NCBI RefSeq assembly: GCF_019393635.1
Contig: NC_057861.1
Span: forward strand, 62,312,532 to 62,376,531
Length of the DNA: 64,000 bases
Direction: 5' to 3'
Origin: Dromiciops gliroides
Lineage: Eukaryota > Chordata > Mammalia > Microbiotheria > Microbiotheriidae
The translations under genes were made by a program, and so were the position numbers. The notes beneath the pieces are model-generated. The model was given only the letters and a program-made list of their open reading frames with translations. It was not told the DNA's origin and searched no databases. Within the stretch, counting starts at the first letter, position 1, and each line of letters begins with the position of its first letter. This document shows positions 20,640 through 34,360 of this stretch, one piece after another.

Positions 20640-20870
20640 GTGTGAAGGAAGTTTGAAAGCTTAATTCGGAGAAAAGAAACCTTGGGGCTGAGAGAGGGGC
20701 TGATTAGTTTATTTCAATACCTGAGAAGCTCTCCTGAGGAAGGGGAAACAAACTAGCTTCTCTTGACATCAGAGGACAGTAGATCTAGGACTAGTGAGTG
20801 AAAGTTACCTGGAGGCAGAGGCTTTCTGGGATCTCTTCCAACTCTGAGATCCTTGGATTCTCAAAAGTTG
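20640..20870 (+). mobile_element. possible CR1/L3 3' end
   Basis: Ends ctttctgggatctcttccaactctgagatccttggattct, the usual final block of marsupial CR1/L3 copies. The upstream part is diverged. Confidence 0.45.
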
Positions 20871-20989
20871 AGAAGGAAGAAAGAAGTAAAGATTAATAGT
20901 CCTTTGGGAATCCCCAGTCATCTCTCTTGTGTTTCCTGGCTAGGAATTTCAATAATTAAAAATTGTTTCAGCTGGACATCCCACCTTCA

Positions 20990-21025
20990 CCCCTTCCAAA
21001 CCCCCCCACCCCCCCACCCCCTCCC
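20990..21025 (+). repeat. C-rich low-complexity run
   Basis: Three C-runs separated by A (cccccccaccccccccaccccc-like), just before an unassigned stretch to 21330 with no recognised gene. Confidence 0.8.
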
Positions 21026-21520
21026 CGCAAAAGGCATCAATGTTGCTTCCATAGTAACTAGCAAATGCCAGAGGAAGATTGTAAATGGCAAGTTTTATAT
21101 AGGTCTTAAGAGAAAGGCAGCTTCCAGTTAGATCATTTTTAATCATGCTCCCCAATTTAACTTCTCTTCTTTCCAGAGTTGCCTTCTGCAACAGAGTCAT
21201 TTTTCTCTCTCATAGAAGGAAATGAAAGGGAGAGAGGAGGAGGGAGCAGGCCTTTATGTTTAAAGAAAAGGTTTGGGAGTCCTCTGTTTATTACACGTTG
21301 TCAGTAGTAATACAATTTAGCACCAGCAATTGATTATAGGAAGTAGCTATATATCCCAGATCCTAATTTTGTCTTCCCAGGAGATGAATATGATGATAAT
21401 CCTAAATCTATAGCTCTTTACAAAGTGTCTGTCCTCCCAACAACCCTGTGAGGCAGTTAATGCATGTACTATTGCCCCCATTTTAGAGATGAGGAAAGCA
21501 ATCTTCATGTGGATTTGGGG

Positions 21521-21659
21521 GGGGGCAGGGCAATGAGGGTTAAGTGACTTGCCCAAGGTCACACAGCTAGTAATTGTCAAGTGTCTGAGGTTGGATTTGA
21601 ACTCAGGTCCTCCTGAATCCAGGACTGGTGCTTTGTCCACTGCGCCACCTAGCTGCCCC
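21521..21659 (-). mobile_element. WSINE1-type SINE
   Basis: Complete reverse copy with G-run left edge. Flanked by the 15-bp duplication gaggaaagcaatctt. Confidence 0.95.
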
Positions 21660-22215
21660 GAGGAAAGCAATCTTAAAGAAGCTGGGCTTGGCATAAGGAA
21701 GACCTGAGTTCAAACCCTTCCTCAGATACCAGCTGTATGATCCTAGGCAAGTTACTTCACTTCTCTGCCTCAGTTTCCTCATCTGTAAAATGGAGATAAT
21801 TTTTGTTATTGAGTTGTTTCAGATTCTTCATGACCCCATTTGGGGTCTTCTTGACAAAGATATTGAAGTGGTTTGCCATTTCCTTCTCCAGCTCATTTTA
21901 CAGATGAGGAAACTGAGGTAAACAGGGTTAAGTGACTTGTCCAGGGTCACACAACTAATAAGTGTCTGAGGCCAGATTTGAATTCAGGAAGATGGATGTT
22001 TCTGATTCCAAACCAAGTGCTCTATCTACTGATGCATCTAGCTGCCTGAGGAAGAAGAAGATGATGATGAAGATGAAGATAATGACAAAGTAGAAGAGGA
22101 AGAAGAAGAAGAAGATAACACCTAATTTCCAGGGTTGTCATGAAGGCCAAATGAGATAACATGTAAAGCACTTTGCAAAACTTAAAGCAGTATAAAAATG
22201 CTAACAATGATGATG
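21660..22215 (+). mobile_element. MIR-type SINE, split by a Mar1-like SINE
   Basis: 21670-21801 is the MIR head and core (cctgagttcaaacccttcc, tcctcatctgtaaaatggag) and its tail resumes at 22117 (acctaatttccagggttgtc, gtaaagcactttgcaaaac). Between them lie a reverse Mar1-like copy and a GAA/GAT-rich tract (22049-22116). Confidence 0.75.
21802..22048 (-). mobile_element. Mar1-like CORE-SINE with BovB/RTE-like tail
   Basis: Left edge gttgtttcagattcttcatg then accccatttggggtcttc, ggtttgccatttccttctcc, and the tRNA-like end (ctctatctactgatgcatc, ctagctgcc) at the right. Confidence 0.8.
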
Positions 22216-22264
22216 GTAGTGTATTGATCAGAGCCAGGATACAAACACAGGTCAGCTGACTTCA

Positions 22265-23090
22265 AACCTAGTCAGGAGCTGAAAAGACCCCAACAAACTA
22301 GAACTTTGGACTGACTAAATCTAATAAGATGAAATGTGATAGGGACAGATGTAAAGTCATATTTTTGTTGTTCAGAAAATCAGTTTCACAAGTGAAAATA
22401 GGGGAGTCTTGGGTAAATAGCAGTTTGTCTGAAAAGGATCTGGAGGCCTCAGTGGATCACAGTATCAGTAGTAATTAAGAGTATAAACAGTGTGATGGGG
22501 CAATCAGAAGAGTTAATGTAATCTGCACAGCATTTAGAGAGGAATCATATCCAGGACTGGGGAGATTATATCCTGCTGTCTCCTTGGTCAGACTATATAT
22601 AGAGTATTGTGTTCAATTGTGGCATTTTAGGAAAGCCATTATAAGTTGGAGAACATCCAAAAGAGGGTAACGAGAAGCCCATGCCATATGTGAATCCAGG
22701 AATGTTTAGCCCAGGAAGAAGAAGAGTTAGTTGAGACAAGAAAGCTACATCTTTAAGTATCTGAAAGACTGTCAGATGGAAGAGGAATTAGGCTTGGGCT
22801 TTGGCCCCCTGGGGGCAGAACTAGAAGCAATGAGAAGACAATGTAGTAGCAGAGGCCAATTGCAGGCTTGAGGGAACTTCCTTGCCATTACAGCTCTCCC
22901 ATGGGGAATGGGCTGTCTCTGGAGGCAGTGGAGTCCTCCTCCCTGGAGGTCTTGAGGCAGACTCTGGATGACCAACCATTTGCACTGTGTGTCCTCAAGA
23001 AAATTCTTGCTCAGATGCAGGTTGGCCTGGGTGGCTTCTGAAGTCTTGGCCAACTCCAATTTCATTTTTTCCACTCTGCCACATGGGTAC
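22265..23090 (+). mobile_element. CR1/L3-type LINE 3' end, about 0.8 kb
   Basis: Starts in the last reverse-transcriptase codons (ctaataagatgaaatgtg), then runs through ctggaggcctcagtggatc, gagtattgtgttcaattgtg, gaagaagaagagttag, aagactgtcagatggaagagg, ctggaggtcttgaggcagac, ggatgaccaaccatttg. Best-preserved CR1/L3 copy in the window. No intact open frame. Confidence 0.75.
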
Positions 23091-24650
23091 AAAAATTCAG
23101 AGGGGTTAGTCCTTCAGCCCCACTCTCTGGGAAGCCCAGATACACCTTTTTGGTTCTTTAAGGGGAGGAGGGGCTGATTGGCTAGGGGCTCTTCCCGTTA
23201 ATTCTAAGACCATTTGCAAATTAAACCCTGGGAGCTCCAGCCTCTTCAATTATGAACAGATGTCCTTTTGGTGAAGTGGGGGTGGGGACTGCTCAGTGGA
23301 GGGGTCCAGGATTCCCCACCTGCTTTCTGCAGCTTACCTTCAGGGATGAGAGGCAGAGAACATAAAAGCATAAAAGCCGAGGTGGTCGGAAGTGTCTAGT
23401 CCCTGAGCTGGGTCCTCCTCCCATTCTTATTCTGGCTGCGGGTTTAGCTGATGACCTTTATTATCCCCTTGGCAAAGCTGAACTAGGCTGAGCTGGGCTG
23501 GGGTGGGGGGGGGTGAAGGGAGGGTCTGGGCCGACAGCCACTGAGCATTCATTCTTTCCCCCATGATCAGGGAGAGGTTTCTCCCTCAGAATTAAAAGCA
23601 GGAGAGAGCTCTTGGCATTGATGAGGGAGTGATGGGGAATGGTAGGCCTCCAATCCTGGCCCAGATCTGGATCCAGAGCCAGGACCCTCTCAGACTGTTA
23701 AACTCACAAACTCATTCTTTCTAGTGAATGGAATTTGAATAGGGATAGCCATCATGGGGAGGGGAGAGGGGAGACTTAAGTAACATTAACACCACCATTT
23801 TGCCAAAAAATCAAATTAAAATAAAACTGAGGCCAGGGAAGTGAAGGAAAGAAAAAACAGAAGGGAAGGGAGGGGCCACAGAACCTGGCATTAGAGGCCC
23901 TCCATTGACTGGCCTTGGTCTTTCTCTCCAATTTATCTAAACCCCTTCTCTCCAGCCTGACTAGATAACTCCCTTTCCCTCTAACACGCCTAGCCTTTCC
24001 CCAAGATATTCCTTACTACAAGAATGTCTTTCTCCAGCATCTTCTCTCATCTCTGCCTATTGAAAGCCTGCCTTGTAATTGTGTGGTTAAAAAAAATCAC
24101 ACCAAGCTGTAGGCTAGTAAATGTTGTGGTTTATCTTAGAGTGAGCTAAGGGCCTGGAGTTTAGAGCAGAGTATATTGGGAGAAAGCCTGAACCAGGATT
24201 CAGGGATTCTGGGAACCATATCTTGAGTCAGTCCCTCCCTACTGGACCTCAGTTTCCCCATCTGTCAAATGAGGAAATGAATCCCTATCCACATCCTGGG
24301 GAGTGTTGTGAGGATCAGAGGATAGAATAAATGGAGGATATGTTTGGTATAGATTTAAGAGATGGTTTTAAGCATTTAGTTCTACAGTGGAACAAGGTGA
24401 GTTTGGTTGGGTGGGGTTTGGGGGAGAGGGGCAAGTGGTGGTATTTAGCCTCAGGGCATTGCAATAGGGAAATAAGGAAAGACTACTTGTACCTCTTCCA
24501 CCCCACCACTCAACTCACCTTGGCATGATTCAGCCACTACTTGTCCTATACCATGAGTGGACTAGGCCCCTTCCCCTCTCCTGTCATGATGGGTCAGTGT
24601 GAGGGAGGGCAAAAGAGATAGTAGAAATGGAGTTCCTCACCCACAAAAAA
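23090..24650. other. unassigned intergenic sequence with possible regulatory words
   Basis: Mostly unique. 23190-23560 holds the palindrome atttgcaaat (23212-23221), an E-box (cagatg near 23257) and ttagctgatgacctttattatc near 23445. 23880-24060 is C/T-rich L2-like. 24081-24131 holds two tgtggtt (RUNX-like) words. No exon recognised. Confidence 0.35.
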
Positions 24651-25010
24651 GACAGTCCAACCTTAGGATTGTGCCAGGTTATATACCAGGTTGTCCTGCC
24701 TCCATGACTCAGTTTATGCTTTTGCTCTCTCTACTTGGAATTCACTCCTCCACTTCCAGGTCTGCCTTTGGGTACTATGTCCATCCTTTGAGGCCCCATT
24801 CAAACACTGCCTATTCCAGGATAACTTCTTTAATCTCCACCCCACTCCCTAGTCAGGAAAAATCTTTCAGTTTTCAAATATCACGCAGTAACAGCTTTGT
24901 ACCTTTCTTATTAATTTATCAAATTTTATATTGTATTATAATTATTATGCATGTACCTCATTCCCTTGTTAGCCTATGAGTGGTGCCCACAAGTAGGGCA
25001 TGCTCACTGG
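24650..25010 (+). mobile_element. L2-type LINE 3' end
   Basis: Forward L2 order: tgctctctctacttggaattc, ttgaggccccattcaaacac, tattccaggataacttc, then an AT-rich run and gttagcctatgagtgg. Confidence 0.6.
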
Positions 25011-25084
25011 GAACAGCCTCTTCCATCTTTCCGGTCTCTTTCCCCCTCCCAACCCAGGACCCTTTAAATGGGAGCTCAGTTGGT

Positions 25085-26700
25085 CAATAAGTCTTTACTG
25101 AGCCCACCTCACTGTGGGCCCAGCCTTGGGGTGCAGTCTGGTTAGGGAGGCAAACCTCTCGCCCAGGAAATAACCAGAATATAATACAAAACTACTAAAT
25201 CAGTTCAGTCAGGGCTGGAGGGACATAAAGGAAGAGAAGTCACTAATTAATGGCTATGGGGGATGCATCAGGGAAGGCTTCAAAAGGTAAGACTTGAGCT
25301 CAACTCTGAAAGAAGAGTAGGAGTTGGTCAGGTGGAGAGGAAAAGATAGGCATTCCTCAGAACAGTGTCAAGGAAGCTAATTGGGGTCAGGTGCCCCATA
25401 ACAAGGCTGCTGCATCTGCTTGTTCAGAGGTTTATTTCTATAGGATGAACCCAAATAACCCAGGGCAACTAAAGGGTTCTTCCCCTCCCCCTCCACCTCC
25501 ACCTCAGATCCAGGGATGCTCATAGAATCAAAGGTCAAAGCTTAAAGATACCATGCAGTCCCCACCCCCAACCCCTCATTTTATGAGGCTCAGAGAAGGT
25601 TAGGGATAGACTTTAAATCCGTGGCAGAGCCAGCCAGATTTCTGGCCCATAGTCCTTTGCCTTGTACCCTGTTGCTTTTTTCCCCTGGGGAATAGGAGAT
25701 CAGTCAGGGTCTGCTTCTGGTGATTTAATACTGTGTAGGCCACCAGTGAGTCCGTCAATAAACATTTATTAAGTGGATACTATATGCCAGGCACCATGCT
25801 AAAGGATGGGGATGCAAAGTAGGGCAAAAGATAGTCCCTTCTCTGGAGGCTTTCAGACTCTAATGGGGGAGAAAGCATGCAGATAACTATTTGCAAACAA
25901 ACTATATAACAGGATAAAATAGAGATAAGCAACAAAGGGAGGGCATTAGAATTAAGGGGGATCAGGAAAGGTATCCTGTAAAATATGGGGTTTTAGCTGG
26001 GGCTTGAAGGAAACCTGGGAGAGGTCAGGAGGTGAAGGTAAAAGGGGCGGGGGAGACAGCCAGAGGACATGCTTGGAGTCAAGAGATGGATTGTCTTGTG
26101 GGAGGAACAGCAAAGAGGCCAGGCTGGGGGCATAAGGTGTGAGAAGTTTGGAAAGATGCTGGAGGGACAGGCGATGAACTCCAAACAGAGGATTTTATAT
26201 TTGATCTTGAAGGTTATAAGGAGACACTGGAGTGTATGGGTTGGGTGGGACATGATATGGTCAGACCAGTGTTTTAGGAAGGGCGCTGAGAGCGGAAGAT
26301 GGACTGGAGCAGGGACAGAGCACCCAATAGGCGATTGTAATAGTCTGGGTGCAAAGTGATGAGGGTCCTAACCAGGCTGCTGGCAGTGTCAAAGGGGAGA
26401 AGTGGGCATGTCTCAGAGATGTTACAAAGGTAAAATTGACAGGACGTGGCAACCAAATTGAATATGGCAGAGAGGGGAGGATGAAGAGTTCAGGATTTTA
26501 CCTAGGTTTCAAACCTGGGTAACTGGGAAGATTGTGGTACCCTTGACAGTAACAGGGAAGGAAAAGGGAAAGGTTTAGGGGGAAAGACAATGAGTTCAGT
26601 TTCAACATGTTGAATTTAAGATATTTATAGGACATCCAGTTGGAGCTGCCCAATAGGCAGCTGGAGATGGAAGGCTGGAGGTCTGCAAAGAGTGTAGGGC
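25085..26700 (-). mobile_element. L2-type LINE fragments, one long
   Basis: 25745-26690 is the clearest reverse L2 here: aaacatttattaagtgg, aatgggggagaaagcatgc, gtggtagtctgg-like blocks, tttatatttgatcttgaagg, ggagacactggagtg, catgatatggtcag, atagtctgggtgcaaag, ttcagtttcaacatgttgaatttaag. 25085-25400 is a second fragment. 25400-25745 is unassigned. Confidence 0.7.
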
Positions 26701-26716
26701 TGGATAAGTCTATTTT

Positions 26717-26962
26717 GGGCAGCTAGGTGGTACAGTGGATACAGCACTGGGGTTGGAATCAGAAAGACTCCCCTTCATGTGTTCAAATCTGGCCTCAGAC
26801 AGGTATTAGCTGTGTGACCCTGGGAAAGTCACTTAACCTTGTTTGCTCAATTCCTCATCTGTAAGATGAGCTGGAGACAGAAATGGCAAGCCACTCCAAT
26901 ATTTTGCCAAGAAAACCCCAAATGGGGTCATAAAGAATTGGACACAACTGAATAAATATTTT
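26717..26962 (+). mobile_element. Mar1-like CORE-SINE
   Basis: gggcagctaggtggtacag head, gtgttcaaatctggcc B box, gccaagaaaaccccaaatgg, and the RTE/BovB-like end cataaagaattggacacaac. Inserted in L2. Confidence 0.9.
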
Positions 26963-27071
26963 TAGGATCATTAGCATAGAGGTAATAATTGAATCCATGG
27001 GAAATGTGATCAATAACTGAAAGAATATATAAGAAGAAGAGGGCCCAGGACAGAACCACCAGTGGGGAGAA

Positions 27072-27870
27072 ATGAGACAATCCATCAACAAGAATTTATG
27101 AAGCACCTACAGTATAGCCAGTACTCTGCTTGGGTCTGAGAACACAATGACAAAAATAAAACTGTCCTCATCCTCCAAAAACTTACATTTTATTGTGGGG
27201 AGAGGGAACATGTACACATATAAATACAAACAAAATATGTACAACGTAAACAAAAAGTAATTGGGGTGGAGAGAGGCACTAGCTGCTGAAAGGATACTGA
27301 AGGATGTAGGAGGCTGCACTTGAGTGAAGCCTTAAAGAAAGCTAGGGATGCCAAGAAGATGAAGTAAGGTAAGAAGAGAGGGCATTCCAGGTGTGGGGAA
27401 CAGCTTGGGCAAAGGTATGGAAGCAGGAGATGAATATTATATGGAGGGGGCCAGTAAGGGGCTGGAGCAAAGGGTGAAGAAGAGTAATATGGACTGAACC
27501 TGGAAAGGTAGGCTGGGGCTGAGTTGTAAAGAGCTTTGAATGGCAGGCAGAAGAATTGGTGTTTTAACAGCTGAACAGTAGAGAGTCACTGGAGCTTTGG
27601 CATGGTTGGACCTGTGCTTTGCTTTAGGAAGATCCCTTTGGTAGCTGTGGGGAGGATGGATTGGAGAGGGGAGAACCTAGGACAGGAGTTATTGCAGGAG
27701 TCCAAGTGAGAGATGCCAGGGCACTGAGCTAAGGTGATTGTGTTGTAAGTCAAGGAGAGGGATGGGTGAGGGTGATGCTGTGGAGGTATAATCAGGAAAG
27801 TCTGACAACTGACTGGATATGGGGGGATTTAAGGAGGGGGAAATTCAAGAATGAGTTGGAGGTTGTGAAC
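27072..27870 (-). mobile_element. L2-type LINE 3' region
   Basis: tatgaagcacctacagtatagcc, agggcattccaggtgtggggaacagc, gagctttgaatggcagg, tagagagtcactggag, ggagtccaagtgagag, in reverse L2 order. Continues the L2-rich block. Confidence 0.7.
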
Positions 27871-28950
27871 TGAAAGTACATATAGGGATCCAGGGGTTGG
27901 CTGCCCCTCTTCTCCCCCACCCTAGGCAGGGTCTACCGGGCATTTGTACCAAGACCTTCCAGGGATGTTTCCTATCCTCCCTACATACACCTCTCCAGAT
28001 TCCCTAGGTATATCAGAGACAAGGCCAGGAAAAGGGAGAACTTTGATTCTGTATGTCTCTTATCTCCTACAAAGCCACAGTCCCTTGTTCCTTCTCTCAA
28101 CAGAGGGAAGGTTTAGCCTTGGGCAACCCACATATATTCAATGACACAAGCATACCCACAAGTATAGACATGGGCATACAGGCCTAAAAAAAAAGATTCA
28201 TATATAGACACACACATATGGACACATGTACAGACAGACCTCATACCTACATTCATAGACAGTTATATATTAAGATGAACACAGGATTCTGGGGAATCCT
28301 GATGGCCCGGATTTTACTTGTAGCAAATTGCCTGACCTCTTCCTGGTCCTTTAACTGCCCACCTACTCCTTGGAGACAATTAGGTATTGCTGGCTGGTGG
28401 GAAGAGGGCACTGGGGGATCCCCAGGGATCCTAGCTAACTGACCAGCCCCGAGGAGCTGAATCATGCTTATATTTATGGAAAAAGAAAGTGAGTCAGACA
28501 CTAGGCACCAGGCAGTCGCTGCCCACTCTCTCCCTCTGCCCTTTCTCCTGCTTCTGCACTTTCCCTAGGGTTCTAAATCCTCAGGAGGTCAGGTCCAAAA
28601 CATCAAAAGTATCCAAAAGTGACCTGACTCTCCCATATAATTGGCATTGAGGTAGGGACTTCTAAGTGACATCCAATGGACATTTATACTACTCAGAGTA
28701 ACTTGGCTATTACCCAAACAGGGCACAGGATGAGAAGGCAGCAATCTGCAATCATGGAGAGAATAGCTACACTGATAATCTCTGAAAATATCCAAGTATT
28801 ATCCCTATTTCTGGGTGCTACATAAAATCTTCTGTTCTGCTTTGGGGTGGAAACCAACACTCTTTCCCTGGGCAACAATAGAGTCTTTAGCTTAATTTTC
28901 CATATAAATGAACCAGTGTAGACCTGCCTAGAACAGGCTAGGTACTGGAG
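27870..28950. other. unassigned intergenic sequence
   Basis: No repeat family, RNA gene or exon recognised. Imperfect CA/TA-rich runs at 28120-28270. Confidence 0.4.
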
Positions 28951-29180
28951 GCAATGTAATACAATGGAAATCACTCTGAGACAGGAGTAGACAGGGGACC
29001 TGGAGTCTAGTCCTTTTCTGGCAGTGACGCTATGTAATCTTGGGCATATCAGTTCTTCCCTCTTTGTCTCAGTTTCCTGATCTGTAGAGTGGGGCTGATT
29101 TATTATTCCTGTCCTGCCTCCCTCATAAGTCTGTCTGGTGGATCAAATGCAATAATAAATGGGAAAGTGATTTGAAAACT
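28950..29180 (+). mobile_element. MIR-type SINE
   Basis: ctggagtctagtccttttctgg, atgtaatcttgggcatatc, tgtctcagtttcctgatctgtagagtgg. Confidence 0.65.
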
Positions 29181-29354
29181 TTAAATGAATCCAAATATGA
29201 GAGATATTCTTTGTTATTGAAATGTTGTATTGTTGCTCCACATCAGGAGCTAAATGGGAGGCAGGGGAAGAGATTGGATCTTTGCTCCCAAACAAGATCA
29301 TTTCCCACCCCACCCCCCCATCACAGAGTAGGAGTTGGGGGCTACTAAGAGTGT

Positions 29355-29831
29355 TCATTCAACAAAGGCAAATAGATTCAACATTCATTAAATGCCTACT
29401 GGGTACAAGGCTTTTTCCTAGGCCTGGGGACAGGAAACTGACTGACTTCAAGGAGTTTACATTTTATTGGGGAAGGGGAATGCAGTTTGTAGGTAACAGG
29501 TGAAATAAGGCTAGAGAGAGCATTAGCATGGGATGGGGGGGGTTGTCTGGGACACTGAGTACATCCCCTAAAACAAAAAATGAGAGAATCAAAGGCGATA
29601 AATTAGCATTTGCATATATGGCATTAAGGTTTGCAAGGGGCTCTTCCTATGTTAACTTTTTTGAACTTCACAACAACCCTGTAAGATAGGTGCTATTATC
29701 TCCATTTTACAAATGAAGAAACTGAGAGGTTAAGTGACTTGGCTAGGGTCACACAGCTAGTAAAGGGTCAGATGGGGAATTAGATCTTCTGGCTCCAAGT
29801 CCAGCACTGTATCCAATTCACCACCTAGCTT
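29355..29831 (-). mobile_element. L2 scrap and MIR-type SINE
   Basis: 29355-29520 is L2-like (cattcattaaatgcctactgg, ttacattttattggggaagg). 29600-29831 is a reverse SINE of MIR/Mar type (cattttacaaatgaagaaactgag, ggtcacacagctagtaaagg, ccaattcaccacctagct). Confidence 0.6.
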
Positions 29832-30254
29832 TGACAAGTAGGCTAGGGACAGGGGAAACTGGGGAAAAGGTGTGATTTTTAAAAAGGCAGCAATGGAGGA
29901 GGCAAAGAGAAAAGAGGCAGAGATAGGAAGAAAGGCAGACCTAGAGTCTAAAGGGAGGAGAGAAGACAGACAGAGGGATGCAGAGATCTAGAAAACGGGA
30001 GGAGGAGACACTATGTTATGGTTTAGGCTGCTATCTTGTGTCTGTGGCTGCTTTGGAAGAACTATAACAATCACCTCTGTCCTCTGCCCCCACCCCCTTC
30101 TTCCCAAGTCAGATGAGCAGTTCTGAGCATCTTTCCAGAGCCCCTGAGGTTAGAGTTTCATGGGTGCTTGCTGGGTCTCTTCAGATGTTGAGAAGCCTTT
30201 GGAGATGGAATGAAAGGAGAGAAAGGGAAATCATTCTCTGCTCTAGGCTGCACC

Positions 30255-30480
30255 CTTTGGCCTGGACTCTAAGCCAGGGCAACCTGAGTTCAAACCCTGC
30301 TTCAGACACTAACTATATGACCCTAGGCAAGTTACTTAACTTCAGTCGGCCTCATCAGTTTCCTAATCTGTAACATAGAGTTAATAATAACTCCTCACTC
30401 CCAGGGTTGGTGGAAGGATCAAATGAGTTAACATATACAAAATGCTTTGCAAACCTTCAAGTGCATGTAAGGATCTGTGA
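30255..30480 (+). mobile_element. MIR-type SINE
   Basis: ctgagttcaaaccctgcttc, tatatgaccctaggcaagttac, cctaatctgtaacatagag, gttaacatatacaaaatgctttgc. Confidence 0.65.
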
Positions 30481-30705
30481 GGGGTCAGCTAGGTGTCCAA
30501 GTTGGTCACTGGGCTTGGAATCAGGAGGGACCTGAGTTCAAATCTGTCTTCAGACACTTAATAGCTGTGTGACCCTGGGCAAATCACTTAACTCTGTTTG
30601 CCTCAGTTCCTCATCTGTAAAATGAGCTGGAGAAGGAAATGGCAAACCATTCCAGAATCTTTGCCAAGAAACCCCAAATGGGGTCAAAACTGAAATGACT
30701 CAGTA
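30481..30705 (+). mobile_element. Mar1-like CORE-SINE
   Basis: ggggtcagctaggtgtcc head, gagttcaaatctgtc, ctggagaaggaaatggc, gccaagaaaccccaaatgggg, with a shortened RTE-like end. Confidence 0.85.
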
Positions 30706-30723
30706 GTTATTGTCCACCAAAAA

Positions 30724-30965
30724 TACCATGGGTTCTTAACCTGGGGGAAAGGGGGGAGAGGTTCCTGTGGATAGAAACCAGAGGGTCCATAAAGTTAGGA
30801 AAAAAATACATCTTTTGTTTTCACTAACTTCTAGCTGAAATCTAACATTTCCTTTCATTGCGATTTAAAAAAAAAACACCAAACCATTCTGAGGAGGTGC
30901 TTCTAACAATGGAGGACAATAGGTTAGGAAATCCTGAACTCCATAGAAAGTTGAGGGCCAGAGGG
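30724..30965 (+). mobile_element. hAT-like non-autonomous element
   Basis: Left gggttcttaacctgggggaa, right acaataggttaggaaatcctg. The body shows ggtccataaagttagg and an interrupted A-run. Same family as 18470-18745. Confidence 0.5.
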
Positions 30966-31348
30966 CTAAGCAAAGGGTACCTGGAACAGCCAGGCAGTAC
31001 CAGAAGGTTCTTGGTTGTTTCCTAATCCAGTTTCTTGTTCACTATGTACATCTGTACAGTGAGGGGAAATGAAAAATGAGATGGGAAAGCCTAGATAATC
31101 TTTATGCCCCCTCTGAGCCTTATATCCAATGATCTCCTACTATCCTTAGCCCATTTGCCTTTCTCCATATAGTAGCCCCAACGATACACCCAGTCCAGAT
31201 TCCCCTCATCACTGTCCAATCCCTCCCCCTAACCCCTGACCCAGACTCCTGGTCCCCATCCCTATTTCTCTCAGCTTCAAAAGCTATTTCTATTTTGCTA
31301 TCCAACCTCTCTGGGACTCATCTCCCTCCTCTTTAAAATGAGAAGATT

Positions 31349-31498
31349 GGGGCAGCTAGGTGGCACAGTGGATAGAGCACCGGCCCTGGAGTCAAGAGGA
31401 CCTGAGTTCAAATCTGGCCTCAGACATTTAACACTTACTAGCTGTGTGACCCTGGCAAGTCACTTAACCCCAAATGCCTCACTTAAAAAAAAAAAAAA
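31349..31498 (+). mobile_element. WSINE1-type SINE
   Basis: Complete element with A14 tail. The last WSINE1 before a 17-kb stretch without any. Confidence 0.93.
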
Positions 31499-31499
31499 G

Positions 31500-33060
<1,561 letters not shown>

Positions 33061-33124
33061 ATACATACATACATACATACATACATACATACATACATAC
33101 ATACATACATACATACATACATAC
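33061..33124 (+). repeat. (ATAC)16 microsatellite
   Basis: Sixteen perfect ATAC units (64 bp), just upstream of the first NFIC CpG island. Confidence 0.97.
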
Positions 33125-33486
33125 AACGGAGAGGGACAGAGGGACCGGGCAGAGGGAAAGAGTGAGAGAGGAAGAGGCGGTGGCCGGGGGAGGAGAGAGC
33201 CGAGGAAGGGGAGGGGCTGCGAGAGCAAGGGGCCGGCTCCCAGGTTCCAAGCCCGAGCTTACCGGCTCGGATCTGGGCCACCGGCAGCTTTCCAGCCTTT
33301 CCCTAGGGTCAGGACAGCAGAGACCCCGCTGCCCCAGAGCGGGCTGGGCCCGTTCCCGCAACCTCCCGGCCCGAGGGAAGCGCAAGGCCGGGGCTCAGGG
33401 GGCGCAGGCCCCGGGCTGCTCTGAGCCACCTCCCACACCTTCGTTAGTGGTATTATATCATTGGTGGTTATTATTATTAGTGATGT

Positions 33487-33507
33487 TAATAATAATAATA
33501 ATAATAA
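33487..33507 (+). repeat. (AAT)n microsatellite
   Basis: Seven AAT units inside a short AT-rich island (33445-33520) between two GC-rich blocks. Confidence 0.9.
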
Positions 33508-33589
33508 CTTGATATTTCCATCTGCCTCCGTCCCACACTCTAAGCATTTATCTCTCATTCTCCCCGTACCCTGCACTCAGGAAGAGAGC

Positions 33590-34135
33590 CCCTGGGCCCT
33601 CTTGGACCCTTCCACCTGTGCCTTCTCTTTCGCTCTCCTCTCCTCTTCACTCCTTCCCCTCTTGTGCTTCCCCTCAGTCTCCTTCCTCACATCTGTTTCT
33701 CCCCCAATCCTTTTCAGTGGTCTTCATTCTGTCTCATCTCTCGCTCTAATTTCTCTCTCAATCTATGTCTTCCTCTCTTCTCTTTCGGTTCTGTCGCTCT
33801 CCTCATCTCTCGGTCAGGTTCTTTTCTTGCCTTCTCCCCTCCTCTCTCTGCCTCCCTTTTTGTCTTTCTGTGTCCCCCTCAAACCCCCCATTTCTTTCCC
33901 TCTTGTGCTCTCTCTGACCTGTCTGATTTCCTCTCATTCCTTTCTTCTGAGTCTGTCTGCGTCTGTGTCTCCCTCACTTCTGCCCTCTCCCTCTTTCTCT
34001 CTCCTATTCTGCCTCTTCTGATTCTCTATCTCCTCACCTCTGTCTGTCTCTCTGTTTCTATTTCTACATGTGTCTCTCATGGTTTCTGTCTCTCTCCTCG
34101 CGCTGCTTTTTTTTTTTTCATCTTTTTTTTTTTTT
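33590..34135 (+). repeat. polypyrimidine tract, about 545 bp
   Basis: C/T make up nearly the whole + strand, ending in T11 and T17 runs at 34108-34139, directly upstream of the CpG block that precedes the Met-only exon. Confidence 0.85.
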
Positions 34136-34248
34136 TTTTGTAAAATCGCGAAGGTGGATCGGCTCACACTGCAACCCGGGTCCTAGAAGGAAATCGCCCG
34201 AGATGATTAAACACTGAGCTAGCAACTCCAACCCCGGGGACACGGAAT

Positions 34249-34360
34249 TGGGGGGGGGGGGGAAGGAGGGCGGGGGGAGGGCCGAGGGGAGGTCCCTCCG
34301 TTGGGGGGTGTTGGGTGTTCTGTTTTCCGGAGGGGGGGCGTGGAGTTTCTCTCCCCCCTC
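34249..34360 (+). other. G-run cluster, potential G-quadruplex
   Basis: At least eight runs of three or more G's in 110 bp, including runs of 14, 6 and 7, ending about 60 bp before the NFIC start codon. A matching C-run follows at 34352-34373. Confidence 0.6.

Noticed and set aside
33461-34143. 159-186 residue Ser/Leu/Phe-rich frames
   Set aside because: Translations of the polypyrimidine tract. Apparent membrane-like character is an artefact of TTC/CTC/TCT codons.
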